Source: Nitrospira sp.
GTDB taxonomy: Bacteria > Nitrospirota > Nitrospiria > Nitrospirales > Nitrospiraceae
Length of the DNA: 64,000 nt
Direction of reading: 5' to 3'
NCBI GenBank assembly: GCA_024998685.1
Contig: JACOEH010000018.1
Location: 21,126-85,125, forward strand
Shown piece by piece: positions 27,450 to 37,342 of this stretch. The notes beneath the pieces are model-generated. The model worked only from the letters and a program-made list of their open reading frames with translations, was not told the DNA's origin and ran no database searches. The translations under genes were made by a program, and so were the position numbers. Each line of letters starts with the position of its first letter. Positions within the stretch are counted from its first letter, which is position 1.

Positions 27450-27719
27450 TCCGACTCGCTAGCGTGGAAACCGAACATGTGTATTTGCTCCAGTAGTGTT
27501 AGGCGTAGAAGTGTGTGTCAGTTTGGGGGATAAGTAGTCATGAGTCCGCAATCATGAACAGGGATGTTGAACTTGAGATACTCAGGATTACCAACGGACC
27601 AGTATCCGCCGGCTCCTCCTTTAGAACGGAATAAATTGACTCTCTAGGTCAGAATGTCGGTAAACGTTGGTTAGATGGGGGGTGTGGTCGACTGAACATC
27701 ATTATTTTGGAGATCAAGA
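27450..27719. other. Intergenic gap
   Basis: 270 bases with no supported gene, RNA or repeat. A ribosome-like GGAGATCAAG just before 27720 belongs to the next gene. Confidence 0.6.
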
Positions 27720-28193
27720 ATGAAAAAAAGTACCTTGGCTGAAATTGCGGAGTCCGCGGTCATGGGAGAGGGGACAGTTGTGTGGCAATTTGCTACTATC
27801 TGTGCTGAAGCGCGTTTGGGGAGGCGCAACGTGGTCGGATCCTGTGCTTGGATCGGCAGACGGGTGGTAACAGGAGATGATGTCAGAATACAACATGGAG
27901 CTTTCATTCCCAACGATATGCATATCGGTAATCGGGTCTTCATTGGGCCGAATGTGACGATGACAGACGATAAGTATCCTGTCGTCAATAACAAGCAGTA
28001 TGATGCTAAACCGCCGATCATCGAAGATGATGTGAGCATCGGTGCCGGAGCCATCATCCTGCCAGGTGTGCGGATAGGTGCCGGGGCCATGATCGCTGCC
28101 GGGGCCGTTGTGACGCGGGACGTATTACCGGGTGGCTTGGTGAAGGGGATGCCTGCCAAGACCGATGGCCAGGCAGCAGAACCGATGGCTTAA
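27720..28193 (+). CDS. Left-handed beta-helix acyltransferase
   Basis: A 157-residue hexapeptide-repeat protein (the repeat [LIV]GxxxX is visible in VVTGDDVRIQHGAF, HIGNRVFIGPNVTM and VSIGAGAIILPGVRIGAG), forming a left-handed beta helix that works as a trimer. NVTMTDDKYP and GMPAKTDG are typical of the WlbB/FdtC group, which N-acetylates amino groups on nucleotide sugars made by DegT-type aminotransferases. Two such aminotransferases are in this locus. ATG at 27720 has GGAG upstream. Confidence 0.85.
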   Translation: MKKSTLAEIAESAVMGEGTVVWQFATICAEARLGRRNVVGSCAWIGRRVVTGDDVRIQHGAFIPNDMHIGNRVFIGPNVTMTDDKYPVVNNKQYDAKPPIIEDDVSIGAGAIILPGVRIGAGAMIAAGAVVTRDVLPGGLVKGMPAKTDGQAAEPMA

Positions 28194-28244
28194 GCACTAT
28201 GAGGATCGCTTAGAAATCTTCAGAGGGGCACCATTACATAACAT

Positions 28245-29576
28245 ATGATGACTACGGGATTGGTCGAAGGAAATGCATATAGTGATGATGTCCTACCCAC
28301 CTCACGGCCGAAGGTATTGTTCTTGGCGTACTATTTTCCGCCCCTCAATTCGAGCGGCTGTGTTCGAACATGGAATATAGCCAAGCATCTGTCTCGTATA
28401 GGATGGGAGGTCACAGTGGTAACTCCTGATCCTTCTTTATGGCGAAAAGTTGAAGATCCTGAGCAGGTTTCAAGGAGGATAGAGCGTGAAGCCATCAAGC
28501 AGATCCTAACTGACCATCGATGGCGTTGTCTGATGCCAGACTATCTGAGGTGTTGGAATCAAGGCTTTGGTTGGGCTGTCGGAGGAATTTGTAGAAGTAT
28601 AACACGAAATCTAGGGATTAGCAGGTATGTCGGTTGGACTAGAGCTGTGGAACAAATCTGTTCTGGTTTATGCCCGAAAGACGTGGATGTCGTCCTTGCA
28701 TCGGGAGCACCATTTTCAGCATTTGGGATTGCCAAGCAACTCGCGGATCGGCTCGGTCGTCCGTATGTTTTGGACTACCGCGATCCTTGGACTGGAAATC
28801 CTCACGATGTTTATCCACCAGGTTCGGCTACGATTCGGGAGGAGGCGAGCTTGCTTAAGGCAGCTGCGGCCGTGACAATTGTATCTCCTTCGTGGGGAGA
28901 GGCATTAGATCAGTCCTATGCTATTAGAGAAAAATTGCATGTGATCTCGAATGGTTATGACTCAGAGGAGATGGCTGCTGTCAAGCCATACGATTTCGGC
29001 CACTGCGCTTTTGTCTACACAGGAAATTTTTATCCACCGAAGCGAGTCATTTCTCCTTTCCTTGCCGCGCTTAAGCATGTCCAGGAGAGTCTTAACGTAA
29101 CCAATAGTAAATGGTACTTCCACTATTATGGAGGACAAGAGCGACACGCTTATGAAGAGGCAAAGCGGTTTGGCTTAAGTGAGCGGATCGTGCTGCACGG
29201 TAAGGTTTCGCAACGTGAGGCTCTGTCGGCAGTCAAGGGTGCAAGACTTGCTGTAGTAGTCACTTCGGTTGAGGACCAAGGTACATTGGATGACAAAGGA
29301 ATTGTCACTGGAAAAATATTTGAAGCTATTGGGGTTGGAACTCCAGTTCTAGTAATTGCCCCACATGGTAGCGATGCTTCGGTGACGACTCGTGCTACTG
29401 GGTTAGTGAAAAGCTTTTCTGGATCAGACATTCTGAGTATGGCGTCGTTCATCAAAGATGTGATGTATGGGCAATCTCCAAAACCAAAGGATGTCGAGAT
29501 CTTTTCGTGGACGAATATTGGTAAGCAACTCGATACCATATTGCGTACAGCCATCTCTAATACATCGAGCGACTGA
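28245..29576 (+). CDS. Glycosyltransferase, GT4-like
   Basis: A 443-residue GT-B enzyme. YYFPPLNSSGCVRTWNIAKH is the acceptor-side start seen in many WcaI/GT4 proteins. The donor half has FVYTGNFYPPKR, HGKVSQREALSAVKGARLAV and TGKIFEAIGVGTPVLVIAP. It very likely adds one sugar of the repeat unit. Start ATG at 28245 or 28248 (tandem). Following it, 29577-29856 holds short overlapping frames, one with a hydrophobic start, none convincing. Confidence 0.82.
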   Translation: MMTTGLVEGNAYSDDVLPTSRPKVLFLAYYFPPLNSSGCVRTWNIAKHLSRIGWEVTVVTPDPSLWRKVEDPEQVSRRIEREAIKQILTDHRWRCLMPDYLRCWNQGFGWAVGGICRSITRNLGISRYVGWTRAVEQICSGLCPKDVDVVLASGAPFSAFGIAKQLADRLGRPYVLDYRDPWTGNPHDVYPPGSATIREEASLLKAAAAVTIVSPSWGEALDQSYAIREKLHVISNGYDSEEMAAVKPYDFGHCAFVYTGNFYPPKRVISPFLAALKHVQESLNVTNSKWYFHYYGGQERHAYEEAKRFGLSERIVLHGKVSQREALSAVKGARLAVVVTSVEDQGTLDDKGIVTGKIFEAIGVGTPVLVIAPHGSDASVTTRATGLVKSFSGSDILSMASFIKDVMYGQSPKPKDVEIFSWTNIGKQLDTILRTAISNTSSD

Positions 29577-29856
29577 ACTGTTAAGGGGAAAAGGGGGAAG
29601 CGTACAAAATGGTGATATGAAAGTTACACAGTCTGTTGGTATTCAAACCAGCCTTATCATGTTTGCTATCGCTGGGACTTCTGGCGCTGCCGTCCTTAGC
29701 CATTGAAAATACAGGCGGGGCGGCAAAGAGGGTTAGAATAATCTGCTGCGCGATCTTGGTAGGCATGGAGTGTGCACTCTTCTGGAGTTTCTTATGGCGG
29801 CCTCCAAAACAAATAAGCAGCATTAATGGTTGCCAGGAGAAATACCGAAGGTATTC

Positions 29857-31449
29857 ATGCGAAAGCAACACATTGAGTCCTCAAGGTTGGTCATCATGTC
29901 GCGGATTTGCAAAGCATTTACTGGCTTCATCATTCTCGGCTTAGTGGCAGGCATTGAACCTGTCCTGGCCACAACCTACTTTATCTCTCCAACAGGAAAT
30001 GATTCGAATACGGGTACTCAAACCTCTCCCTGGAAGACATTCCGGTTTGCAATATTTCAGTTAGTGCCAGGGGATACACTGATTCTTCTGGATGGGACCT
30101 ATGATAACTCCAACAGCGGCCTTCCTATCTTCAAGAACATTAATGGAACAGCGGAAAACCCCATTACGATCAAGGCTCTGAATGAGCGTCAGGCACATAT
30201 TCACAACGATGGCACGAAGGTTTCTGTATCTGGGACCAACTGCTCATACCTCATATTTGAAGGACTTCAGGCAAGCGGTATCGATAACCCAGACAGCCGC
30301 ATAGCCGGTACCGGAGGGGCTTTTGACTTTCGAAATTCTCATCACCTCACCTTCAAACGCTTATTGCTTCATCACAACAATCGCTATAATAACTCACATC
30401 TGCTCACGCTTATTCGGGTGACGGATAGTTTGGTAGAGGAATCGGAGTTCTATTACTTTCATCGGCATGCTGTGATGACCAAACCAGGCTCACACAATAC
30501 CTTCCGCCGTCTTTATTGTCATAGCCGCGGATATGGGAATATCCCGGGCGGCTATCAAAACTGGCATGGTCCTCAGGGTGGCGCGGTGTGTGTATCGCTC
30601 TATCCTGGTGATAACACTATTGTGGAAAACTCAGTCGCGGATGCTACCACGAGTTCAATTTTTGACATTCAAGCATCAGGTCCAACACCAGCCGACAATA
30701 ATCGTTTCCTTGGAAATATTTCACTCAACACGGAGTATGGTGCTGTTATCAAGGCGCGACCTGAGCCAGGGCCAACCGCACTCGGCATGCCGAAGAATAA
30801 CACCGTTACGAACTTTGTTGCGATAGGTGTAGAAAAAGTGGGTATCTATTTTCGTGGAGTGCGAAACCAACGGTGTGATCACTGCATGCTCCTAAATAAT
30901 CCCATTGCGGGACTACTGGTTGATGTCGAGGCTGTGGCGCCAGGTGATGGATCGTATTCATTTTTTTTAGAAAATTCGCTTTCCCTTTCCAATGGTGGAC
31001 CTGGATTTAAAATTGCTCAAGAGGTTCAGACTTGGTCGATTGCCCATGCGAACTCATTTAAGAACCGCCTCAACTATGTTCCCAGTTCAGGGGAAAACTA
31101 TGAGGTGAATAAATCAGTTGATCCAGCAATCGGTACATGTCGCGCCTGGATACCTGATAGGTCACCTATGAAAGGCGCAGGAACAAATGGCGAAGACATT
31201 GGTGCGAATATCCTCTATCGTTACCAAGATGGAATATTATCAGATGTGCCACTATGGAACCCATCAACGGGTGAGTTTCCACACGGAGCATTAGTGAAAG
31301 GGCTCAATGATGTTGCGGGACAATCTCTTTTCGATGTACACAAACGTCTGAACGTCAATAGCAACGGATGCACGTTTCCTGTAGACTATGGGAAGGGTGA
31401 TCCAGATGGCAAGTCTCCAGCCAAGCCAACAGGTCTCCGTGCTTCATGA
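29857..31449 (+). CDS. Secreted right-handed beta-helix protein (DUF1565-like), copy A
   Basis: About 530 residues with a signal peptide ending near EPVLA, followed by TTYFISPTGNDSNTGTQT and GDTLILLDGTY, the opening of secreted parallel beta-helix proteins (DUF1565/pectate-lyase-like). Asn-rich turns continue to about residue 400. It shares its order and C terminus (LYRYQDG, LWNPSTGEFPHGALV, GLNDVAGQSL, DVHKRLNVN) with copy B at 49618. It might bind, cleave or remodel the polymer outside the cell; no catalytic residues can be assigned. ATG at 29857 has GAAGGT; 29896 is an alternative. Confidence 0.8.
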   Translation: MRKQHIESSRLVIMSRICKAFTGFIILGLVAGIEPVLATTYFISPTGNDSNTGTQTSPWKTFRFAIFQLVPGDTLILLDGTYDNSNSGLPIFKNINGTAENPITIKALNERQAHIHNDGTKVSVSGTNCSYLIFEGLQASGIDNPDSRIAGTGGAFDFRNSHHLTFKRLLLHHNNRYNNSHLLTLIRVTDSLVEESEFYYFHRHAVMTKPGSHNTFRRLYCHSRGYGNIPGGYQNWHGPQGGAVCVSLYPGDNTIVENSVADATTSSIFDIQASGPTPADNNRFLGNISLNTEYGAVIKARPEPGPTALGMPKNNTVTNFVAIGVEKVGIYFRGVRNQRCDHCMLLNNPIAGLLVDVEAVAPGDGSYSFFLENSLSLSNGGPGFKIAQEVQTWSIAHANSFKNRLNYVPSSGENYEVNKSVDPAIGTCRAWIPDRSPMKGAGTNGEDIGANILYRYQDGILSDVPLWNPSTGEFPHGALVKGLNDVAGQSLFDVHKRLNVNSNGCTFPVDYGKGDPDGKSPAKPTGLRAS

Positions 31450-32188
31450 GCACCGAGCAGTACAGTAAGCTGTGTTCTAGTTGACCATTTGTTTAGGATT
31501 TCAAAATTCAGCGGACGGAAGAACAAGTCCCACTCCGTGCTCTTTTTCTCAGGAAATCCCCCCATGCGCTTCTCCCCAAATGATGGTTGTTTGAAGGGTG
31601 TCGTTAAGTTATGGTCTAGAGCATTCTTTAGATGTGGGAAGTAGCGCGATGGGGCGCACATACTCCCAATGTAACTCTTAGGTGTTTCAGAGTCAAAGAG
31701 GACATGGCTCTTGGGCTGCAGATCTAATCCTGCAGAAGTTCGCTACCTAAAAGAATAGGGGTAAGAGCATGAAGCTGTGAGGCGGTTCATGCGGAGCATG
31801 GAACAACAGGGCAGAAGTCTATTCCGAAGAATGGCGTGGCGCCTGAGGCTGAGCATGCTATCACTCACACGCAATCGAGCAATCGGCCAGGGACAACGCG
31901 CGAGTGACAAACGAACTGCGCGAACAGGATTTGCCCCATTCGCCGGAGGGGGTGCGGCAAGGATGATCTCGCAACGATACCCGGCGAACTTCTTAGCTGG
32001 CGAACTTCTTAGGATGTAGTTCTGTGATACCTCGCAACGGAGTACAACAAGCATCAAGACTGCTGGTGCTACGGGAAGACCCCAATGTTAATGTTTATCG
32101 GCAGTGTGCCGCTAGCAAAGAAAAAATGCTCGCGGGGTAACTCGGATAAAGACTCGCTATCCGTCAGTGGAAGTATTAACTTGTACTC
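31450..32188. other. Gap with IS481-type remains
   Basis: About 740 bases with no intact gene. The middle (31785-32012) translates, with frameshifts and stops, to an IS481-type transposase piece. The first 300 bases show nothing I recognise. Confidence 0.65.
31785..32012 (+). pseudogene. Degraded IS481-type transposase fragment
   Basis: Read in two frames it gives IPKNGVAPEAEHAI then EQSARDNARVTNELREQDLP and SPEGVRQG followed by a stop. This matches the middle of IS481-type transposases (NGVxPExEQAIxxxA...GQxRVxNELRxxGLxxSPxGVR) and also the fragment at 51.2-51.8 kb. A 14-base unit GGCGAACTTCTTAG occurs twice at its end (31983-31996, 31999-32012). Frames are broken and no element ends are visible. 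Confidence 0.6.
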
Positions 32189-33424
32189 ATGAAAGATATT
32201 TCTCCCCTTCCTATCGTACGTTTCTCGTTCTATGCTTTTATTTTTACCATTCCCCTCGAGACTCTAGATATAGGGCTTGAGAGTGGAGTGTGGTCCGTGT
32301 CGAGTGTGGTCGGCTATTTTTTCATCACAGTTGCTCTCTTGCAACCAAAGGTCACGTTTGGCAAGTTACCCAGACCACTGTGGTACTTTGCAGCCTATCT
32401 CTTTGTGTTTGTCTCTCTGGGAATTTGGCAGAAACTGGGTGACTCATCAGGCCTCGTGGGGCGACTCTCGACGACTATTCAGATGGTGGTCCTCTTCTGG
32501 ATATCGTATAACCTATTTCGGCATGAGCGAGTAATTAGGGGGACATTCCTCGCGTTAAGCGCCGGATGCGTAGTCCTCTCAGTCTTACAGGTAGGCGGCA
32601 GTGCGGCGAATGCGGTTGCTGGAGGCCGTGTTTCAGCTCTGTCGCAGGACGCAAACAGCCTTGGATCGATGTTGGGAATCGGTCTACTCAGTCTCATGGG
32701 GCTTGCCTATGGTCGGGCTTCACAGGAAGGGGACATCGGTTGGCAGGCCTGGATCGGCTTCGCCATTCTTGCAGCTGGAATTGTGCTTAGCGGTTCTCGG
32801 GGCGCATTCGTTGCTTTGGTTGCAGGAATTATGTGTCTTGCTGCGAGACCAGTACATAAGGCGTTGCAAGTTAAGATATGGATTGCCACAGTATTTGCCC
32901 TATTGGTGCTTGTAGTGGCTGCGTACCAGAATGATGCAGTTCGGGTCCGATGGGAGAGAACATTCTCAGAGGGACACATGTCCGGTCGAGAAAACATCAT
33001 GCCGGAAGCCTGGAACATGTTTATCCAGGCGCCGATCATGGGCTGGGGGCCAGGTAATCACATAATCGAATTGGGAAGTCGGTTTGGTCGTAAGCCTCTC
33101 GACACACATAATGGTTATCTCTGGGTATTAACCGAAACAGGGCTGCTGGGTGCGATTCCCTATTTTTTTGCCCTGTGGCTCTGTTTGGACTCAGCATGGA
33201 GAGCCCGCCATGGTCCTGAGGGGTCGCTCCCGTTAGCATTACTCGTATGTGTTCTCTTAGTTAACATGTCTCTCACATGGCATTCACGGAAGATACTTTG
33301 GATGGTGTTGGCTTATAGTGTGGCGAGCGAGACATTACTTTCGAGACGGTGGAGCTTTGCTGGTCCGCCAAATGCTACTGATAAGGTTTCTGAGCCGCAA
33401 GGATATGGCCGATATCGATCTTAA
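32189..33424 (+). CDS. O-antigen ligase/polymerase family membrane protein
   Basis: A 411-residue protein with about ten membrane helices and a large loop before the last ones containing WERTFSEGHMSGRENIMPEA and WGPGNHIIELGSRFG, then DTHNGYLWVLTETGLLG. The TH-N-LxxxxxxG and SGR segments are typical of the Wzy_C/WaaL family. It either polymerises repeat units or ligates glycan to a lipid carrier; which cannot be told from the sequence. Its presence beside an ABC exporter is unusual. Confidence 0.85.
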   Translation: MKDISPLPIVRFSFYAFIFTIPLETLDIGLESGVWSVSSVVGYFFITVALLQPKVTFGKLPRPLWYFAAYLFVFVSLGIWQKLGDSSGLVGRLSTTIQMVVLFWISYNLFRHERVIRGTFLALSAGCVVLSVLQVGGSAANAVAGGRVSALSQDANSLGSMLGIGLLSLMGLAYGRASQEGDIGWQAWIGFAILAAGIVLSGSRGAFVALVAGIMCLAARPVHKALQVKIWIATVFALLVLVVAAYQNDAVRVRWERTFSEGHMSGRENIMPEAWNMFIQAPIMGWGPGNHIIELGSRFGRKPLDTHNGYLWVLTETGLLGAIPYFFALWLCLDSAWRARHGPEGSLPLALLVCVLLVNMSLTWHSRKILWMVLAYSVASETLLSRRWSFAGPPNATDKVSEPQGYGRYRS

Positions 33425-33974
33425 AGTGTTCCTATCCGTACAATCTTATCCTGCTCCCTCGCAATGGAGGCCATCTTCACGACAAGGTCCTGAGGAGACT
33501 GAAGGGGCTGAGATGGCAACCGAATCAACCGAACTGATTGAACGATGAACCGCCAAACCCCGGTGGCGCTGGGCGTAAGCATCTTGAAGGGACGACCTCA
33601 GTGGTCGAAGCTACCCATACTCATCCTTCGAGAGCGCCACCGTCCGCACACGCCACCTTCTGATGCGCGACTTCACGGCCAGGGTGCCCAATGCCAAGGG
33701 ATGAGCGACATCAGATACATTTAACAGAGCGCCATTGGCAGTTGTGCCTAAATTGTGGCGGTGGAAAGTTTGCTTGGCATGTTCAAACGAGAGCGGGTGA
33801 ATCGGCTGCAGTACCGGACAAGAGCAAATTTTTTTGACTTCATCGATTGGTGACATAATCAGTAGCGGCGAAGGATGGTGTTCAGGAAGAGCGACAAAAA
33901 CTTGTAACCTGCGAGTCCGCGGAAACAGGGTAGAATCTCTTATATATAAGTAACCCTGTGCAGGATTTCGATGT
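33425..33974. other. Gap with a distant inverted repeat
   Basis: 550 bases without a supported gene. The 10-base CGGTGGCGCT at 33561-33570 recurs as its reverse complement at 33633-33642, which would give a stem with a 62-base loop. An opposite-strand frame here (to 34147) overlaps the next gene and lacks a recognisable protein. Confidence 0.5.
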
Positions 33975-35174
33975 ATGCACGTTCTAGTCGTGGCAATAGT
34001 GTTCCCTTCACCTGGGAATCCAATTCCCGGGAACTTTATCGGGCAGCAAGTGCTCGCCTTGGCTGAACGGGTCGAACGGATCACCGTTCTCTCGCCGGCT
34101 CCCATGATGCCCCATTTCATGCCGAAGTTCGGCCGCTTCGCTGCCAAGGTTCCGCTTCCAGAGCGTTATATTTTGGTTCCGGACCGATGTGAAGTACTTT
34201 TCCCAAGATATTTGAAAGCTCCCGGAAATCTGTTCCTGTCTTGGACAAAAATGCAATGGTGCCGTCTTGTCGACAAGACGATAGCCCGATTTACCCATAG
34301 CTATCCCGTGTCAATCATCCATGCCCATACTGGGAGCGTCAGTTCGTGGGCCTCAATCCAAGCAGCCAAACGCCATAAGATACCTTGTGTCGTGACCTAC
34401 CATGGGAGCGAGGTACATACTGCCTTAGCTGGACGGCAGCAGGGCTGGGAGCTCTGCCGCGATTCATTCGGAGCCGCCGATCTGAATTTACCGGTTAGTC
34501 GAGCGCTCGAGGCGATCTTAAGAAGCTCAATTCAGCCTGTTGGGAGATGTGAAACTCTGCTTCTAGGAGTGGACCGACGGCGGTTTTTCCCGGCTTTAGA
34601 GCTCGCTTTAGAGCCACACGTGTTATACGTGGGACGAATCGAAAGGGCGAAAGGAGTTTATGAACTTTTAAATGCTTGGGTGAGAGTCTTAGCCCATTGT
34701 CCGGATGCGCGGCTTACATTGATCGGCGAGGATCGGACAGGTGGATCGGTTCATCGCCTGGTGCAATCTCTTGGGATCGATGAGAACGTGATTCTGACCG
34801 GCCCTTTATCTGGCCATCAGGTTGCCGACATGATGCGACGCTCCCGTATTTTTTGTTTACCGAGTCACAACGAAGGGACTCCTGTCTGCATCATGGAAGC
34901 GCTTTCGTGCGGCCTTCCCGTCGTAGCTACCCGTGTTGGAGGGATCCCTGATGTTGTTGAGCATGAGAAAACTGGGCTGTTAGTGGCGAAAGGCAACGTC
35001 CAAGGGGTGGCTGATGCACTGCTTTCTCTTTTCCGTGATCCTTCCAGATGTGTTCAAATGGGAAAGGAGGCTCGTGCCTTTGCCGATACGCATCTAGATA
35101 TAGCACGAACAGCGAATCGACTCGTTGATCTCTATCGAGCGACAATGGGTAATCACGAATTATCCGAACACTAA
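33975..35174 (+). CDS. Glycosyltransferase, GT4
   Basis: A 399-residue GT-B enzyme. The acceptor half has IVFPSPGNPIPGNFIGQQVL and IIHAHTGSVSSWASIQAAK; the donor half has VLYVGRIERAKGVYELLNAW, LTGPLSGHQVADMMRRSRIF and the GT4 signature SHNEGTPVCIMEALSCGLPV with VGGIPDVVEHEKTGLLV (EX7E glutamates). It transfers a sugar to a lipid-linked or free acceptor in the cytoplasm. Start ATG at 33975. Confidence 0.9.
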   Translation: MHVLVVAIVFPSPGNPIPGNFIGQQVLALAERVERITVLSPAPMMPHFMPKFGRFAAKVPLPERYILVPDRCEVLFPRYLKAPGNLFLSWTKMQWCRLVDKTIARFTHSYPVSIIHAHTGSVSSWASIQAAKRHKIPCVVTYHGSEVHTALAGRQQGWELCRDSFGAADLNLPVSRALEAILRSSIQPVGRCETLLLGVDRRRFFPALELALEPHVLYVGRIERAKGVYELLNAWVRVLAHCPDARLTLIGEDRTGGSVHRLVQSLGIDENVILTGPLSGHQVADMMRRSRIFCLPSHNEGTPVCIMEALSCGLPVVATRVGGIPDVVEHEKTGLLVAKGNVQGVADALLSLFRDPSRCVQMGKEARAFADTHLDIARTANRLVDLYRATMGNHELSEH

Positions 35175-35335
35175 AGGTCCACAGAACAGCTCGCTCTACG
35201 TAGACAGCAGTATTTAGCCAAACAGACTAGAGACTCTGGTTGTCCTCAGGGAGCGTGTTGTGTCTACGGCAGTTCTCATCTGGAGAGACGCTCGATACAT
35301 CGGACTTTTCGGAACTTAAATCACTGAGGTGTATT

Positions 35336-36490
35336 TTGAAGATTTGTCACGTCTGCAATGGTCATTCGGTCGATGATGGGCGGGTGTTTCATCGAGCCTG
35401 TTGTACCCTGGCAAAGGCGGGCTATGAGGTGCATCTTTTTGCAGAGGGGAGAGGAGTTACTGCGTATCAAGAACAAGGGGTGATCATTCACCCATTACCC
35501 AAAGCTGAAAGCAGATGGCAACGGTACGCACGCGCGAGTCGTGTCGCACAACTTGCGTCGGACCTGAAGCCGGATTTATTTCACGTTCATGAACCGGATC
35601 TCCTAGGTCCTGTCATTGCGAGGGCCGGATCTCGGCCGGTCATTTTTGATGTCCATGAGACATATTTAGATCAGCTACAGGGCTCCCATTGGATTCCGCA
35701 TTGGATAAAACCTCTTGTATTATTCGCCTGGGATCGATGGGAACGGCGGTGTGTGCGGCGTTGTGCTGCTGTAGTTGTTACGACAAAGCTGCAAGGCCTT
35801 CGATACTCTCTTTTTCAAGACAACGTACGTCTGATTGCGAACTACCCAGACTTGCAATGGAACGATGAGCTGCCTGCGATTGAACGTGATGGGATTACCT
35901 GCGTCTTTGCCGGTGTTCTCAGACCGGACCGTGGAATTTCTCAAATGCTTAAAGCGCTCGCATGTCTGAAGAGTCGAGGTATCTATGCTCCTTTGGCACT
36001 GGCTGGTATCCCGTTATCCGATCGCTACCTTGCAGAATTATGGGATGAGGCTAAGCAGCTTGGTGTCAGAGAACAAGTAGTGTACCATGGAGTTCTCTCT
36101 AAAAAGGAGGCGTTGTTCTTTCAGAACAAAGCGAGTATTGGATTGATCGCCGATCTCCCCGACAGTGTCTTTAGGACCATGCTACCAACTAAGTTAGTGG
36201 AATGTATGTCACTAGGCCTTCCTGTAGTATGCTCTGATCTACCCGTGAATCGCGAAATTGGCGGGGAGTCAGGAGCAGCTATTCTAGTCAATCCAACCAA
36301 GCCCGAAGAAATAGCCGATGCGATCGAATCGCTCGTTCGAGATCCAGCCAGGGCCCATCGGATGGGGGAAGCAGGGATGACTGCTGCGCGTGATCGATTT
36401 AACTGGCAGGCCGAATCCAAAAAGCTTCTGAACTTATACCATCAGGTGATCGGGGCCCCTCAATTCGTGAGCACCAGTCACCAGGCTTAG
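35336..36490 (+). CDS. Glycosyltransferase, GT4
   Basis: A 384-residue GT-B protein. MKICHVCNGHSVDDGRVFHR opens the acceptor domain, with FHVHEPDLLGPVIARAG and FDVHETYLDQL after it; the donor domain has CVFAGVLRPDRGISQMLKAL, VYHGVLSKKEALFFQNKA and ECMSLGLPVVCSD. I place the start at TTG 35336, where GAGGTG stands 5 bases before it; the open frame from 35240 has no such site. It is one of a run of three sugar-transfer/acyl genes. Confidence 0.87.
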   Translation: MKICHVCNGHSVDDGRVFHRACCTLAKAGYEVHLFAEGRGVTAYQEQGVIIHPLPKAESRWQRYARASRVAQLASDLKPDLFHVHEPDLLGPVIARAGSRPVIFDVHETYLDQLQGSHWIPHWIKPLVLFAWDRWERRCVRRCAAVVVTTKLQGLRYSLFQDNVRLIANYPDLQWNDELPAIERDGITCVFAGVLRPDRGISQMLKALACLKSRGIYAPLALAGIPLSDRYLAELWDEAKQLGVREQVVYHGVLSKKEALFFQNKASIGLIADLPDSVFRTMLPTKLVECMSLGLPVVCSDLPVNREIGGESGAAILVNPTKPEEIADAIESLVRDPARAHRMGEAGMTAARDRFNWQAESKKLLNLYHQVIGAPQFVSTSHQA

Positions 36491-36506
36491 AGGAGGTATA
36501 TTTTCG

Positions 36507-37187
36507 GTGTTCCCCAACGTAGCGCTAAACAGCCCTGTCTCGCCAGATCCGGGGGCGGACATCATCATCACCGATATTGTCGGTAATGAGATGGTACAGA
36601 TGGTCTCTGAAGTACACTTAGAGACGTTTCGCGGTTATCTGAACGCTCGTCTCGGTCCCGGGTACGCCTGTGCGCTCATTCATTGGTTTGCTCAACAGAA
36701 AGGTGCAGTTGCTCTTGCAGCCTTCGACCGCAATCGTCAAGCTATTGGCTATGCGATTGGTGCGTCCCCTAGTCTGGCCAAAAAGTTGCAGCGCGATTTG
36801 GCTTGGATCACCGTTCGCAGCATTGTGTTGCGACCATGGTTAATCTTGGACAAGCGTTTATGGAAGGTCGGCTATGCCCGCTTGGTGAAAAAGAATGATG
36901 CAGACAACATTAGTCATGAGGAGGACTTGCCTCAGCCGACTATGTCATTATTTGGTATCGGTGTGGAATCGCCGCATCGACGAAAGGGAGTGGGGCAACG
37001 GCTGCTTCTTGCTTTTGAAGAGCGGGCGAAGGCGCTGAAGTATCGATCTCTCCTCTTGTGGGTCTATGCTGATAAGGCTACGACTCGCCGCCTTTACGAG
37101 AAGTGCGGATGGAGCCCATGCCCCGGCAGCATTGAGAGTACGGGTGCCATAAAGTACGTGCGTTTACTCGATACACACTCCGTCTGA
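36507..37187 (+). CDS. GNAT-family acetyltransferase
   Basis: A 226-residue protein with a GNAT fold: EVHLETFRGYLNARLGPGYA at the start of the domain and the acetyl-CoA loop ESPHRRKGVGQRLLLAFEER (R/QxxGxG) near residue 155, ending with ATTRRLYEKCGW. It could acetylate a sugar amine or a small molecule. GTG at 36507 follows GGAGGT at a rather long spacing (about 12), so an inner start is possible. Confidence 0.8.
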   Translation: MFPNVALNSPVSPDPGADIIITDIVGNEMVQMVSEVHLETFRGYLNARLGPGYACALIHWFAQQKGAVALAAFDRNRQAIGYAIGASPSLAKKLQRDLAWITVRSIVLRPWLILDKRLWKVGYARLVKKNDADNISHEEDLPQPTMSLFGIGVESPHRRKGVGQRLLLAFEERAKALKYRSLLLWVYADKATTRRLYEKCGWSPCPGSIESTGAIKYVRLLDTHSV

Positions 37188-37342
37188 ATGTTCATTCGGC
37201 ATATGTCTGGAAAGACGACGCGATCTTCAGGCGGTTTCAATCCGGACTATCTTGTACAAACATTGGTGGCTTCTTCAAGATCAGGTATCACCTATACGGG
37301 GGGTTGATTCAAAACTACGAGAGCTGTATTGAGTTATTACCT

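Noticed and set aside
29636..29944. 102-residue frame with a hydrophobic, signal-like start
   Set aside because: It overlaps the start of beta-helix copy A, has no good ribosome site and its body is not protein-like.
33611..34147. 178-residue frame on the - strand
   Set aside because: It overlaps the start of the GT4 gene at 33975 and shows no family features.
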